Origin: Perkinsela sp. pyNocScin1
Taxonomy: Eukaryota > Euglenozoa > Kinetoplastea > Prokinetoplastida > Perkinselidae
NCBI GenBank assembly: GCA_964019655.1
Contig: CAXHTR010000008.1
Span: forward strand, 992,001 to 1,056,000
Length of the DNA: 64,000 nt
Reading direction: 5' to 3'
Notes under the pieces: generated by a model
Told to the model about the DNA's origin: nothing
Seen by the model: the letters and a program-made list of their open reading frames with translations, nothing else
Databases searched by the model: none
Program-made: the position numbers and the translations under genes
Shown here: piece by piece, positions 1-10,859 of the stretch
How positions within the stretch are numbered: the stretch's first letter is position 1
Layout: each line of letters opens with the position of its first letter

Positions 1-1036
1 CGGAAATAGGCGCTGTTAGGTCATCGCTGGAGACAAAGCGAACAGCACAAGTTCCCCGCCGAGATGACGGAATGCCCTTGTGTTCAGCGATTGGCTTGGC
101 GATATCCTTTGCGCTGTAAATAGCGAATGTGTCATTGCGGCACAGGACAGCTATCAGCGTGTCGTCAACAGTGTCTCTCTCGAAAACATCGAGGCCGCAT
201 ATGCCAGCCTCCACCTTGAGATGCAGTGCCGGCTTTTTTGCGTAAATTTTGCTCAGATCCCACATCTGGATAACACCGTCCTCGCCTGCAGAAAAGATGT
301 ATTCCTTGCTGCCTATTCGCACGTATTTGGCTGTGTTCACTGGTGCAACGGGGGAAAACGGGCTTTGCTGCCCATGCTTGATCACAGCATTCGTTCCCTT
401 GGCGTCGTTATTGTGCACTCGAACTGTCCCGTCGAGAGACGCAGAAAAGAAGCGATTTGGGTGATTGTGGGTAGCATCGATGATCCACCCGACCTTTGTG
501 ATGGGCGCTACGTGGCCCTTATTGGCGTAGGGGTTTCGCATGCCTTCGATACCAAAGGTTGTCGCTCGAACAAGGTCTGGCTTCATCGATTTGGAAAACT
601 TGTAAATGCGGCAGTTGAAGCCAGATGTGCCGACCAGAAGCTGCCTTGTGCCATCTGTCGGGTCAATCGACCAGGCTAGATCTGTGATCCCTAGATTGGG
701 CCCGTTCATGATCATGGGCAACGGATCAATAGTAGCTATTGCCCCCTGGTGTGCGCTCTTGTTCATCAGATCGTAAATGTAGATTGTGCCGTCAGCAAAG
801 CCAGTGGCGAGAAGCCGTGTTGAACTGTCGATGAGCACATCAAGCGCGCTTGCTGCAGATGTAGATGCCTGAAACGACAGCTTGTGGGTGAAGTGAATGC
901 CCTCCTGAGCCAGAAAGGAGCTTGCAGTGACTGTGTCGCGCTCATCTTCTGCCACGAGGGTAGCATTGACTGCTATTTGCAGACGTCCCAATTCTATCTG
1001 CGTGACTCTACCCAGCGCTTGGTCGGCTGCATTCAT
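1..1036 (-). CDS. WD40-repeat protein, WDR70-like (partial, 3' end outside window)
   Basis: An uninterrupted reading frame runs from an ATG at 1036 to the window edge, about 345 codons, so the C-terminus is missing. The translation carries WD-type blades: a segment reading FADGTIYIYD near residue 85, FFSASLDGTVRVHN near residue 190, and FSAGEDGVIQMWDLSK near residue 235. The order of a KGH...ASLDGTVR blade followed by a GQ...P...GEDGVIQMWDL blade resembles WDR70, a nuclear WD40 protein linked to the DNA damage response. The WD40 fold is clear, the WDR70 assignment is only a resemblance. The sense-strand leader has a T-rich tract followed by AG shortly before the ATG, as expected for a trans-splice acceptor. 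It is the last gene of the leftmost minus-strand block. Confidence 0.75.
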   Translation of the reverse strand, partial: MNAADQALGRVTQIELGRLQIAVNATLVAEDERDTVTASSFLAQEGIHFTHKLSFQASTSAASALDVLIDSSTRLLATGFADGTIYIYDLMNKSAHQGAIATIDPLPMIMNGPNLGITDLAWSIDPTDGTRQLLVGTSGFNCRIYKFSKSMKPDLVRATTFGIEGMRNPYANKGHVAPITKVGWIIDATHNHPNRFFSASLDGTVRVHNNDAKGTNAVIKHGQQSPFSPVAPVNTAKYVRIGSKEYIFSAGEDGVIQMWDLSKIYAKKPALHLKVEAGICGLDVFERDTVDDTLIAVLCRNDTFAIYSAKDIAKPIAEHKGIPSSRRGTCAVRFVSSDDLTAPIS

Positions 1037-1428
1037 TTTATTCACAAATTATACGGCCATTGCTAAAAAAAGACTGTAAAGTACATCCACCAGCACAAGC
1101 AAAGGATGCAAAAAAATGTTCTTCAGCATACAAAGATAGCTTCTCATCACTACCAAAACACAGATTGAAGGCTGATTATCTTATTTCATCATGTAGGAAG
1201 GTGGATAGGTGAAAGTAGCCGACTGGCTTTCTGCTCGACCTTTCATTTCTTGAACGATAGGGGAAATTGAGCTACTTGGAACACTATTTGTGCCAATATT
1301 CACTGAAAAAAAATATAAATGATTGTACATAAATATTTACTATATCTTGATCCCTTTTCAACGTACGCACAACCGAAGCCTCTCGAATGCAAGTAGATTG
1401 ATGCTATTTACAACAATATGAGGTAAGC
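1037..1428. other. Intergenic region, no gene seen
   Basis: About 390 bases between the WD40 gene and the cyclin gene, both on the minus strand. It is AT-rich with short A and T runs. I see no supported reading frame with an ATG start, no tRNA-like fold and no repeat. Confidence 0.6.
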
Positions 1429-2436
1429 TCATTCTGCCAGGATTGGCAGTGGCTTCAATGAGACTTCGGAGAACTTCGATGTGCTATATTTTTTCTTGAT
1501 CGCCACGAATCGCGATGACATAAGGGACTCAGAGAATTCTAATATGCGCTTGGCTATGAGATAGACGTCTACTGCTGAGTAATGGGAATAGTATTGTAAG
1601 GCTTGGTTCCACGTCGCGTTCGGGTCTTGCATCCGGCTTGCGAGGAAGACGCACGCCGCTGCAAGCTGACTGGGAGGATAGGGGTAGAGGGAGTAATTGA
1701 GAAGCGCCACTTCGGCAAAGAAAAGTGCCATGTGTCGTAGCTCAGTACTCGCCTCCAGAATTTCCACCAAGCGGGAGAGGAAATGTATGACATTCGGCTT
1801 GGTGAAGCGGAACTGGAGGGTTCCGCAAATAGAGCGTTCCATTCGCAGTACTTCCTCACGTGAGTATGTGTTTGCGCTAATGTAAACGCAATCCTTCACC
1901 TCCGGTGGATATATCTCCTCATATTTTGCTGCAAGGAGGAGTGCCGTCACACCGACGAGTTGCAGCGTTGAACGTGCTGTTTGCACCTCTGCAAGATATC
2001 GATCAACGATGTCAACTGCTAGAAAGAGAGTCTCTGAACGGCATTTGAACTTCATGTGAACCTCGATCAGCCAATCTACCAGAATAGTTCGCATTTTCTC
2101 GGTGAGTTCAGGCTGTGACTCGATGTACGCCCGTCGAATGACGCGCTTTTCAGCGTTGTACAAATTTTCCATAATGTCTTTCATGTATTCCGACATGTAG
2201 CGAGGGTTGTCACTGCGCTTTCTATCAAACTCTGGTGATGCGGCATATGGTGGGGACAGGGGTCCTGTTTGACTAAATTGGGGCTTGAAATCTAATTGTG
2301 GGCCTGGTGGGTTGCGCCGAACGTTCACATCACGAGCAGCGAGGGCTTGCTCAGATACTGTAGCCTGCGAGTAACTCAGACCGAAAGAAGAGAAACTCTG
2401 GTTGTTGGGATAAATTTCATAGCTATCCTCTTGCAT
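1429..2436 (-). CDS. B-type mitotic cyclin
   Basis: A 335-residue protein with a variable N-terminal third and a full cyclin box. The cyclin_N domain spans roughly residues 85-215 and contains the family hallmark MRTILVDWLIEVH, then a long hydrophobic helix and the AAKYEEIYPPEV segment. A cyclin_C domain follows (residues about 215-320). Such proteins activate a CDK at the G2/M transition, in trypanosomatids CYC6 with CRK3. The N-terminus would be expected to hold a destruction box, but no clear RxxL-type box stands out. The ATG at 2436 follows a pyrimidine-rich stretch with AG dinucleotides just upstream. Its neighbours on the same strand are unrelated in function. Confidence 0.93.
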   Translation of the reverse strand: MQEDSYEIYPNNQSFSSFGLSYSQATVSEQALAARDVNVRRNPPGPQLDFKPQFSQTGPLSPPYAASPEFDRKRSDNPRYMSEYMKDIMENLYNAEKRVIRRAYIESQPELTEKMRTILVDWLIEVHMKFKCRSETLFLAVDIVDRYLAEVQTARSTLQLVGVTALLLAAKYEEIYPPEVKDCVYISANTYSREEVLRMERSICGTLQFRFTKPNVIHFLSRLVEILEASTELRHMALFFAEVALLNYSLYPYPPSQLAAACVFLASRMQDPNATWNQALQYYSHYSAVDVYLIAKRILEFSESLMSSRFVAIKKKYSTSKFSEVSLKPLPILAE

Positions 2437-2534
2437 TGCTACAATCTAGAAAGCGGCACAGTAATTGGGGAAATTCGAATAGAAAAGACTCAATCCATTT
2501 ACAGTGTATGGATCAAAGCAATCCGATTTATTCG

Positions 2535-2843
2535 CTAAATCTTGAACCAAGTGCCCAGTATGCCGAAAAAGGCTAGATCTTCAGAACCTATCCTTAAGCG
2601 GGCTTTTGAGCATATCCCAAAAGTTTTCGCACTGGTACCGTACGGAAAAAAGCGAATAGAGCTAACTTTGTAAGGAACGTCCCCCGAAGAATACTTTTTC
2701 TCGCTTATAAGCTTGTCTAAGCGTATGCTTCCACTTTCTATACGCCCGTGCAAATGTCTCTCGTCGGGAACTGTGCGATGCAGGACGTAAAGGAAAGTTG
2801 ATATACTAACTATACGCCGAAGCTTCGCCTTGGTCCATTGCAT
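2535..2843 (-). CDS. Small hypothetical protein (102 aa)
   Basis: An ATG-started frame of 102 codons lying on the same strand as both neighbours, about 100 bases upstream of the cyclin gene and 145 bases after the DLD stop. The product is basic, with a Lys/Arg-rich N-terminus (begins MQWTKAKLRR) and no transmembrane helix or recognisable domain. A short mitochondrial or ribosomal protein would fit, but nothing proves it. Support rests on strand, spacing and an intact ATG frame; homology was not recognised, so it may be a chance frame. Confidence 0.4.
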   Translation of the reverse strand: MQWTKAKLRRIVSISTFLYVLHRTVPDERHLHGRIESGSIRLDKLISEKKYSSGDVPYKVSSIRFFPYGTSAKTFGICSKARLRIGSEDLAFFGILGTWFKI

Positions 2844-2987
2844 CTTGACTTAGCTTGAATTCTGAATCACGTCTAAAAAATCATTTACGGAGAAAAACAA
2901 ATAAAATCTTTGAAGAATAAGATAGGTAGGATTTCTTGAGCTTTTTCGATCTTAGTAATTTTTCATACCAGCTCATCTTCGAGCATC

Positions 2988-5271
<2,284 letters not shown>

Positions 5272-5574
5272 ATGCCAGCTATGGTCACTAAGCCTGTATG
5301 GGAAAACAACCTTCCAGTTATGGATAACCTCATCGGAGCTGGAGGCAAAAAGAAGAAGAAGAAGCAGCTCGGAGGTGGCAAGAAGAAGAAGCACGTGCAC
5401 AAGAATGTTCGCATGGCCGTTCTGAAATACTTCCGCATCGATGGCGAAGGTGATGAGGCAACCGTTACTCGCACTCGCACGGAGTGTCCCGAATGTGGCG
5501 CTGGTGTCTTCCTCGCTAAGCACTTTGACCGTGAGTCTTGTGGCAAATGCGGTCTCTCAATCAGACGCAAGTAA
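5272..5574 (+). CDS. Small-subunit ribosomal protein eS31 (S27a) without ubiquitin domain
   Basis: The 100-residue product has the eS31 core: a lysine-rich stretch (residues 26-45), the [17 protein letters not shown] segment, and a zinc-binding site with cysteines at 72, 75, 90 and 93 around [11 protein letters not shown]. In most eukaryotes eS31 is made as a ubiquitin fusion cleaved after a Gly-Gly. Here the ubiquitin module is replaced by about 25 residues ending in GAGG directly before the lysine run, and no ubiquitin-like coding sequence is seen upstream. A second GGG-KKKK follows at 34-40. The chosen ATG lies just after a TATAC-rich leader; ATG at 5281 is an alternative. It is the first gene of a plus-strand block. 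Confidence 0.9.
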   Translation: MPAMVTKPVWENNLPVMDNLIGAGGKKKKKKQLGGGKKKKHVHKNVRMAVLKYFRIDGEGDEATVTRTRTECPECGAGVFLAKHFDRESCGKCGLSIRRK

Positions 5575-5691
5575 AGGGCTCTAAAACAGGAGCATCTCCG
5601 CAATACACATAAATTCTAATACCAGTGTAAAATATCTGAGATAAAATAGAAATCAGATAACCTTCCATTTCAGATAATTTTTCTTTAGCAA

Positions 5692-6699
5692 ATGAGCGAC
5701 ACTGAGAAGGGAATCATCATTCCAAGTTTCGATATTCTCCTAGCCGAAGCGAAAACACCCAATCTCCAGAGCTCTTGTCAACCTCATGTTTGGGTAATTC
5801 TACAGACGTTCGCGGATCAAAAAACAACCCCGATGTCTCAATTCGCCTTTCCTTTCGCTCTCCATAAGCCAAATGCTATCACTTCTGAAAATATTACTTT
5901 GATTCAGCGAACGCTGAAAGACAAGCTTCATCAGATCTCAGGCACGCCTAATCTTATTGTTCTGTATGTAGTCTTTGCTGCGCAGAGTGGAATGGAAAAT
6001 ATCGCCCATTTGCAGCTCAAATCACATAAACCTTGGCTAAAGTCTGCAAAAAAAGTTTCTTATTGCTCGGATCTGAGTGCTTTCGAGGACTGTATCAACA
6101 GAGTCCTTGAAAACAGCATAGCCAAGCTCAATGATACTAAAGCTTTATCTCCCACGAAGGCCGCTATATCTTCCCTTGCCTTACTCAACGGAAAAAGCAT
6201 CATCGAACTCGATGCATGGAAAGGCTCGAAAATCATAACCGAGAAGTGCCACAGTCTTGACACATGGAATCATGCCCCACACGATCGCCCAGCATGCGGC
6301 AACCTCCTCATGTCTGTGAGTATCGATGCTCCTCTGAGACTCAGAATCCATGCACACCAGGGCGCTCAGACCATGCGAAAGTTTTCCAAGGTTCCACCGG
6401 TGTACGCTTGGCTCGAGGATCCTTTCGGTAGGAATGTACAAGACATTGCGCGATTTCCATCGGTTGAAGTTATTAGCGCACGACCGCATGGCAACGGCAT
6501 TCATGGAACAAAGCGTCTCCATTTCCGAAAAGGAAGCTCATGCGTCGTATTCGAAGACTTGTCCGTCTCAAGCACTGGTGAGTACTTGCTTTTCTTCTTT
6601 TGCAAACCCGCATTAGATACCCTTGCACCCCGTTTATCCCTGATGATCGATTCCCCAATCCTGAGCGCCAATATGCCCCCGTTTCATGTTATTAGCTAG
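5692..6699 (+). CDS. Hypothetical protein (335 aa)
   Basis: An intact 335-codon frame that starts at an ATG 8 bases after a clear pyrimidine tract and AG (TTTCTTTAG), a good trans-splice acceptor. The product has no transmembrane segment, signal peptide, repeat or motif that I recognise, and ends in a somewhat hydrophobic segment. It lies 118 bases after eS31 on the same strand. I can assign no function. Confidence 0.75.
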   Translation: MSDTEKGIIIPSFDILLAEAKTPNLQSSCQPHVWVILQTFADQKTTPMSQFAFPFALHKPNAITSENITLIQRTLKDKLHQISGTPNLIVLYVVFAAQSGMENIAHLQLKSHKPWLKSAKKVSYCSDLSAFEDCINRVLENSIAKLNDTKALSPTKAAISSLALLNGKSIIELDAWKGSKIITEKCHSLDTWNHAPHDRPACGNLLMSVSIDAPLRLRIHAHQGAQTMRKFSKVPPVYAWLEDPFGRNVQDIARFPSVEVISARPHGNGIHGTKRLHFRKGSSCVVFEDLSVSSTGEYLLFFFCKPALDTLAPRLSLMIDSPILSANMPPFHVIS

Positions 6700-6946
6700 C
6701 TATCACGGGGATCGATCATCTCCTTGCTCTTCACGATGTAGTTTATTAAAGAATTCTGATACTCATGTTGAAAGGTTACATGTGGAATTTTGCTTTTTGG
6801 TACCCCGAATTATTGATTCAAAGGCTTTAAATTTTTCAATTTAGAAATTCCATGAGCTTACTCTGAGATTTTCCCTGAGGCCAACCCAGGGAGTAGTCAC
6901 TAAATACTGACAAAGACGCTGCAATTAATCCCTGCGCACTTCTTCT

Positions 6947-7168
6947 TCATGGGTGCGCAGTTTCATAGTACGCGGAGATTGCGCCACCGGTGCGCCAGCC
7001 CTCTGCGTGCCGACCGACCCCAGTGGTTTGCACGCGCTGGCCACCGCAGATTGAGCTGGCAACGTCGAGCTCGCTCGACCGCGCCCGCGTCCACACATTC
7101 CTAATCCGCTTGAGCCATTTTTTGGCCGTGATAAGCCGACGAAAAACCGTGTGGTACATAGCTTCCAT
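6947..7168 (-). CDS. Possible small gene or gene remnant (73 aa)
   Basis: A 73-codon ATG frame covers the GC-rich island on the minus strand. Its third codon positions are G/C-rich like the GC-rich genes of this window, and its N-terminal half is strongly basic (FRRLITAKKWLKRIRNVWTR). It lies antisense between two plus-strand genes and matches no family I know. It could be a real small gene, a decayed fragment, or chance. An overlapping longer frame runs on the same strand in another register. Confidence 0.3.
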   Translation of the reverse strand: MEAMYHTVFRRLITAKKWLKRIRNVWTRARSSELDVASSICGGQRVQTTGVGRHAEGWRTGGAISAYYETAHP

Positions 7169-7181
7169 TTTTCAGATCTTC

Positions 7182-7264
7182 CTTCATGATGATCAAATTC
7201 AGGCAATCCCTCTTCCGAAGAAGAATGAGGATAATGCCGCATCGAACCTAATAAGCACCTGATC
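7182..7264. repeat. Direct repeat, copy 1 (83 bp)
   Basis: Begins CTTCATGATGATCAAATTC and ends AAGCACCTGATC. It matches 7529-7610 almost exactly, differing only in a short block (AGAAGA versus GATCT) about 37 bases in. Both copies run into a T-rich tract. Confidence 0.95.
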
Positions 7265-7528
7265 TTTTCTTTTTGGGTTGCAAATCTTTTTTGCATGCAG
7301 CTCATTTCTATATACGAGAGAAATATTGAATCGCAGCTGCTACGCACTCTCAACTTTTCTTCTGCGCATGACTTCAGACTAACTTTTATCTTAATTTTTG
7401 TACTAGAGGCGATATCAACTGTTTAAGTTGACAAAAAAAGCTTTTATCGCCAACGGGGTACCCGAGGCAAATGTAACCACACAATTTTTATCTAAGTCCC
7501 TCGGGACACTTCCGTTCTAAACCACACT

Positions 7529-7610
7529 CTTCATGATGATCAAATTCAGGCAATCCCTCTTCCGAGATCTATGAGGATAATGCCGCATCGAACCTAATAA
7601 GCACCTGATC
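7529..7610. repeat. Direct repeat, copy 2 (82 bp)
   Basis: Second copy of the repeat at 7182-7264 in the same orientation, about 265 bases downstream, followed by a run of ten Ts. The duplication lies upstream of the LRR gene. Confidence 0.95.
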
Positions 7611-7770
7611 CTTTTTTTTTTGCACAAATAAATAGTATTGAGCAGACTATCGTCATCCATGTGTCGCAGCAGAACATCGCTGTCTCATGAACCATGCTAT
7701 CGTCGTTTCACCAAGCAGTGACTTCTTTCGCCTTACTTTAGTTTCACTCAATATACTTCGCACATTACAA

Positions 7771-8592
7771 ATGCACATGCAAATCTGCTATCTCCTCGCA
7801 GCTGATGACGCCGACCTCGACAAGCTCGACTACGCTGCCATGAGCCCGCAGGAGATGCTCGAGATCGCCATCGAGGCCATCGGCGCCCGCACCATCTTCC
7901 AGGACAAGAACGAAAACTACAAGAAGCTCAAGAACTGGAAGGGCGTCAAGCTCAACAAGGAGGGCAAGGTCGAGAAGATCGAGTGGTCCAAGGACAAGGA
8001 GCCGTTTTTCAAGGGCGGTGGCAGCATCGCCATGGACTGGATCCCTGACACAACGCGCGAGGTTAACATCGGCAGCAACGGCCTGAAGGGCCAGGTCGAC
8101 TTCCGCAAGCTCCCGACGCAGCTCAAGCACCTCAACGTGCGCCGGAACAAATTTACGGGCAACGCCGAGCTCGACGACCTCCCGCACCACCTCAAGTCCC
8201 TCGACATGTCGAACAACGATTTCAGCGGAAGCGTTGACTTGGCGCACCTGCCCGAGACGCTCCAGAAGCTCGACCTGAGCTCGAACATTTTCGAGGACGG
8301 CGTCGTACTCATCCTCCTCCCCAAGAACCTCAAGGAGCTCGACCTCAGCTGCAACCGTTTTGACGGCAGCGTCGACCTGTGCAAGCTCCCGCCGGCGCTC
8401 AAGGAGCTCGACCTGCGCAGCAACCAGTTTAGCGGCAAGCTGGACATCCGCTCCCTCCCGGCCTCCCTCGAGAAGGTCAACCTCAAGGGGAACCAATTCG
8501 AGCGCGCGCTCGACGCGACGGAGCTCGACGTCGACGTCACCATGCGCCTCGAGGCCCGCGCCGGCAAGTTCGACTGTATCATAAAGATGTGA
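7771..8592 (+). CDS. Leucine-rich-repeat protein (LRR paralogue 1)
   Basis: A 273-residue protein. Residues about 1-100 form a cap that shares a W-x-GV...WS...PFF...GGS...W(I/M)P pattern with the LRR protein at 15720-16547. Then come about seven LRRs of roughly 22-24 residues with the pattern LPxxLKxLDLSxNxFxGxVDLxx. The N-terminus is short and hydrophobic (MHMQICYLLAADD). I chose the ATG at 7771 because this N-terminus lines up with that of the paralogue; an in-frame ATG at 7687 would add 28 residues. The coding sequence is much more GC-rich than the flanks. LRR proteins of this kind bind proteins, but the partner is unknown. Confidence 0.88.
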   Translation: MHMQICYLLAADDADLDKLDYAAMSPQEMLEIAIEAIGARTIFQDKNENYKKLKNWKGVKLNKEGKVEKIEWSKDKEPFFKGGGSIAMDWIPDTTREVNIGSNGLKGQVDFRKLPTQLKHLNVRRNKFTGNAELDDLPHHLKSLDMSNNDFSGSVDLAHLPETLQKLDLSSNIFEDGVVLILLPKNLKELDLSCNRFDGSVDLCKLPPALKELDLRSNQFSGKLDIRSLPASLEKVNLKGNQFERALDATELDVDVTMRLEARAGKFDCIIKM

Positions 8593-9289
8593 GTATACCG
8601 TGCCCAGCCACCCGTACAGCGATAATTTAGCGAATTGAATGATAGTGAGTGTAGGTGATGGTGTGTTGGGCAGTTCGCCTCAATAGTTGATTTGGTTTGA
8701 AATCTTAGTGATAGGAAATGTCGCGGGGTGGCTGGAATTGAATGCGAACAGTGTGTGAGCACGGGTAAATTTGGGTACGTGGTGGGAAACACTGATAACA
8801 TACACCGCACATCCAAAGTGTGCCCTATGTTTTTGTTCAAAGGGTACGAGAAGCAGATGTGCTGCAAGAAAATTTTACTTACCATTACGCAAGAGTCGAG
8901 GGCCCATGGTCTCTTCCAATACTTCCAACCACAGAATTTCACTTCCTCGTTGAGTGGATTCGTTGAACGCACCGCTCCTATTCGCTTTCGAGGCTTTTGC
9001 GAGGACAATTCTGCAAAGCTGAATGTGCACACGAAGGAAAGACTGTTCAAGTTTCATTCCTTTGAGCGCCACCAAATAGAGATCTATCTCGTAGTTCTGG
9101 AGAGAAATGTAAAGGCTCAAGCTTCTCATATCTCTCAGTAATAAGCATTCATAGCTCAATGTACGAACGGAAAAGCATAGAAAGTTGAATAAATGGTATC
9201 AGAAAACTGACGTTGTATCCGAGGTAGCAGCGTACTTACACCCAAAATCAAAAAACGCTCTGCCTGCCTCTGCTCCGTCCCATGCACAT
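8593..9289. other. Convergent strand-switch region
   Basis: About 700 bases between the plus-strand LRR gene and the minus-strand coiled-coil gene, where transcription from both sides would meet. Open frames exist on both strands (for example 8728-9141 plus, starting at GTG) but none has an ATG start together with recognisable protein features. No RNA gene was recognised. Confidence 0.55.
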
Positions 9290-9709
9290 CTAAGCCTCGT
9301 TCGAGGCCGACCGGTGCGCGCGTATCAGAATGTCGTGGATGTTGTCGATGTGCTTCATCGACTGGTTCATGGACCCCTGGAAGCCCCGGATCGCTGTGTC
9401 CCGTGCGCTCATCTCCTGCATGAACTTTTGTATGTTCTGGTCGGTCTCCTCCGGCAGGGACTCGCGCGTGTGCACCGGGAAGTCGAGCTCTGCCTCCTCG
9501 GCGTCGAAGGACTCCTGCAGCGTTGCGTGCATGTGCTCGCTCCGCTTGTGCTGCAGGTCCATCGCCGCGCTGAGCTCGCGGAACAGCGCCTCGTCGTCTG
9601 CCCGGCCCAGCTTGCCCTCGCGGCCGTACGGCGCGCTCGAAAACTCCTCGTCGATGAGCTGCAGCTCTCGTTCGATGTTCAGCAAGGATGTTTCGGGGTC
9701 TCTGTGCAT
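9290..9709 (-). CDS. Small coiled-coil protein (139 aa)
   Basis: A highly charged, mostly helical protein rich in Glu, Gln, Met and His, with heptad-like spacing in residues about 40-70 and 90-130. It has no C-terminal membrane anchor, so although the C-terminal helix looks SNARE-like it is not a typical SNARE. It could be a subunit of a tethering, cytoskeletal or nuclear pore assembly. It is the first gene after the convergent switch, on the minus strand. No family was recognised. Confidence 0.65.
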   Translation of the reverse strand: MHRDPETSLLNIERELQLIDEEFSSAPYGREGKLGRADDEALFRELSAAMDLQHKRSEHMHATLQESFDAEEAELDFPVHTRESLPEETDQNIQKFMQEMSARDTAIRGFQGSMNQSMKHIDNIHDILIRAHRSASNEA

Positions 9710-9883
9710 GGAATTTTCAAATAAAAATGAGTGAAATGCTATGTTGAGCGCTATGCGTTGGTTAGAAAGTTACGCTGCGTCAGGGCACCAGGCCAACCCT
9801 GTAGATTTGGCCTCAAGTACTACTGAACTGTTCACGTCTACCCTTTTCCGCTGGGTCCTTGCCCGCATTCTAAAGATGTAGCC

Positions 9884-10159
9884 TTACCCCTTGCGATCAT
9901 ACAAATGCTTCCAGGGGTCCTCCATCGCCCGGTTGATCTGCGCCTCCGAGAGCTCAAACCAAAGCCTGTTGCGGTCCCCCGGGTAGTCCTCGTTCACTCT
10001 GCGGTATCCCTCCGGGACGCCGTCGTCCGCAGCGGGCTTCTGCTTTTTCGCCGGGGGTTCGGCCTCGCTCGGCTTCGGGTCTCCTGCGTAGCAGCAGGGC
10101 ACTTCAATTTCCCCCTCGAAGACATCTGCCACGGCGGCTGGAATGTACTCGTCGCTCAT
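9884..10159 (-). CDS. Small acidic hypothetical protein (91 aa)
   Basis: A 91-residue product with an acidic N-terminus, a central Pro/Lys segment (PPAKKQKPAADD) that could act as a nuclear localisation signal, and a C-terminal part rich in aromatic and charged residues (YRRVNEDYPGDRNRLWFEL). The ATG at 10159 has an AG about 17 bases upstream. It lies between two other short genes on the same strand with gaps of about 170 bases. No family was recognised. Confidence 0.65.
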   Translation of the reverse strand: MSDEYIPAAVADVFEGEIEVPCCYAGDPKPSEAEPPAKKQKPAADDGVPEGYRRVNEDYPGDRNRLWFELSEAQINRAMEDPWKHLYDRKG

Positions 10160-10324
10160 TTGGGTTCAATTCTCGTAAATAAACGAGCAATGCGATATAA
10201 TCCGTAAAGATTGGGTTAATTTATCAAAAATTCTTACTTTGTGGATCAGACAAGCATTCTGCAGTGGCAAACCAGCTCTAATGAGCCGCAGGGGCATCTG
10301 AACGCAGTTTTCTACTTGTTTCGC

Positions 10325-10702
10325 TCAGTCCAACTGAAACTCACCAGCATCCGCCGCCTTGCCCTTTTTCCTGCCAGGGTTTCGAGGTGCGCGCTTCGCA
10401 AAATGCGCACTAATAGGCCCCAGCACAGCCTTCGCCTTCCCCAGCGCCTGCCCCCTGTACGCGGCGAAATCGTCTGTCAAAAATAGGAGCCGAAAGAGCA
10501 TGAAGCTCGCCCCAGCTGTCGGGCCGACGCTCATCAGTCGCTGGACGCACAGTATCGGCGCTCGGAGCATGAGCATCAGCAGGAAACCCACGAAGAACCC
10601 AACGGAGAAGCCCTGGATGTGATGCAGGAGGTACTGCTGCAGGGATGCGTACCCGAGTGCCGCCAGAATGAAATTGAGGCTGATCTTGGGAAATTGAGTC
10701 AT
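10325..10702 (-). CDS. Small membrane protein (125 aa)
   Basis: Two or three hydrophobic helices occupy residues about 8-80 (for example FFVGFLLMLMLRAPILC and SFMLFRLLFL), followed by a basic C-terminal tail (KRAPRNPGRKKGKA). The leader ends CCCTTTCAGCCAGTCAG immediately before the ATG, a good acceptor. The layout suggests a small integral membrane protein with a positive tail on the cytosolic or matrix side. No family was recognised. Confidence 0.7.
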   Translation of the reverse strand: MTQFPKISLNFILAALGYASLQQYLLHHIQGFSVGFFVGFLLMLMLRAPILCVQRLMSVGPTAGASFMLFRLLFLTDDFAAYRGQALGKAKAVLGPISAHFAKRAPRNPGRKKGKAADAGEFQLD

Positions 10703-10859
10703 CTGACTGGCTGAAAGGGCAATTGAATGAAAAATTATTTTAGAAAAAAGGCGAATTTACAAAAAAAGAGGCACATCACGCTGTTCTTTAGCGAAACACC
10801 CATTTTAGCCACTGTCAGTGCCAGCTGCCCATTCCCATTCATCACATGTCTCTCCTAGA

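Larger units (their letters stand above)
6700..7770. other. Long intergenic region with GC-rich island and direct repeat
   Basis: More than 1 kb between two plus-strand genes, the largest gap in the window. It is AT-rich except for a GC-rich island around 6950-7135, which holds a possible small minus-strand frame, and it contains an 82-83 bp direct repeat. These items are listed separately. Confidence 0.7.

Noticed and set aside
7182-7264. GGTTCGATGC in the repeat (minus sense), similar to a tRNA B box
   Set aside because: The flanking bases do not pair into a T-stem and no acceptor stem or A box is found.
7917-9050. 377-codon minus-strand frame over the LRR gene and the convergent region
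   Set aside because: Most of it is antisense to clear LRRs; the part beyond has no recognisable protein features.
8728-9141. Plus-strand frame in the convergent region
   Set aside because: It begins with GTG, the ATG-started part is only about 100 codons, and no family or fold was recognised; support too thin to call a gene.
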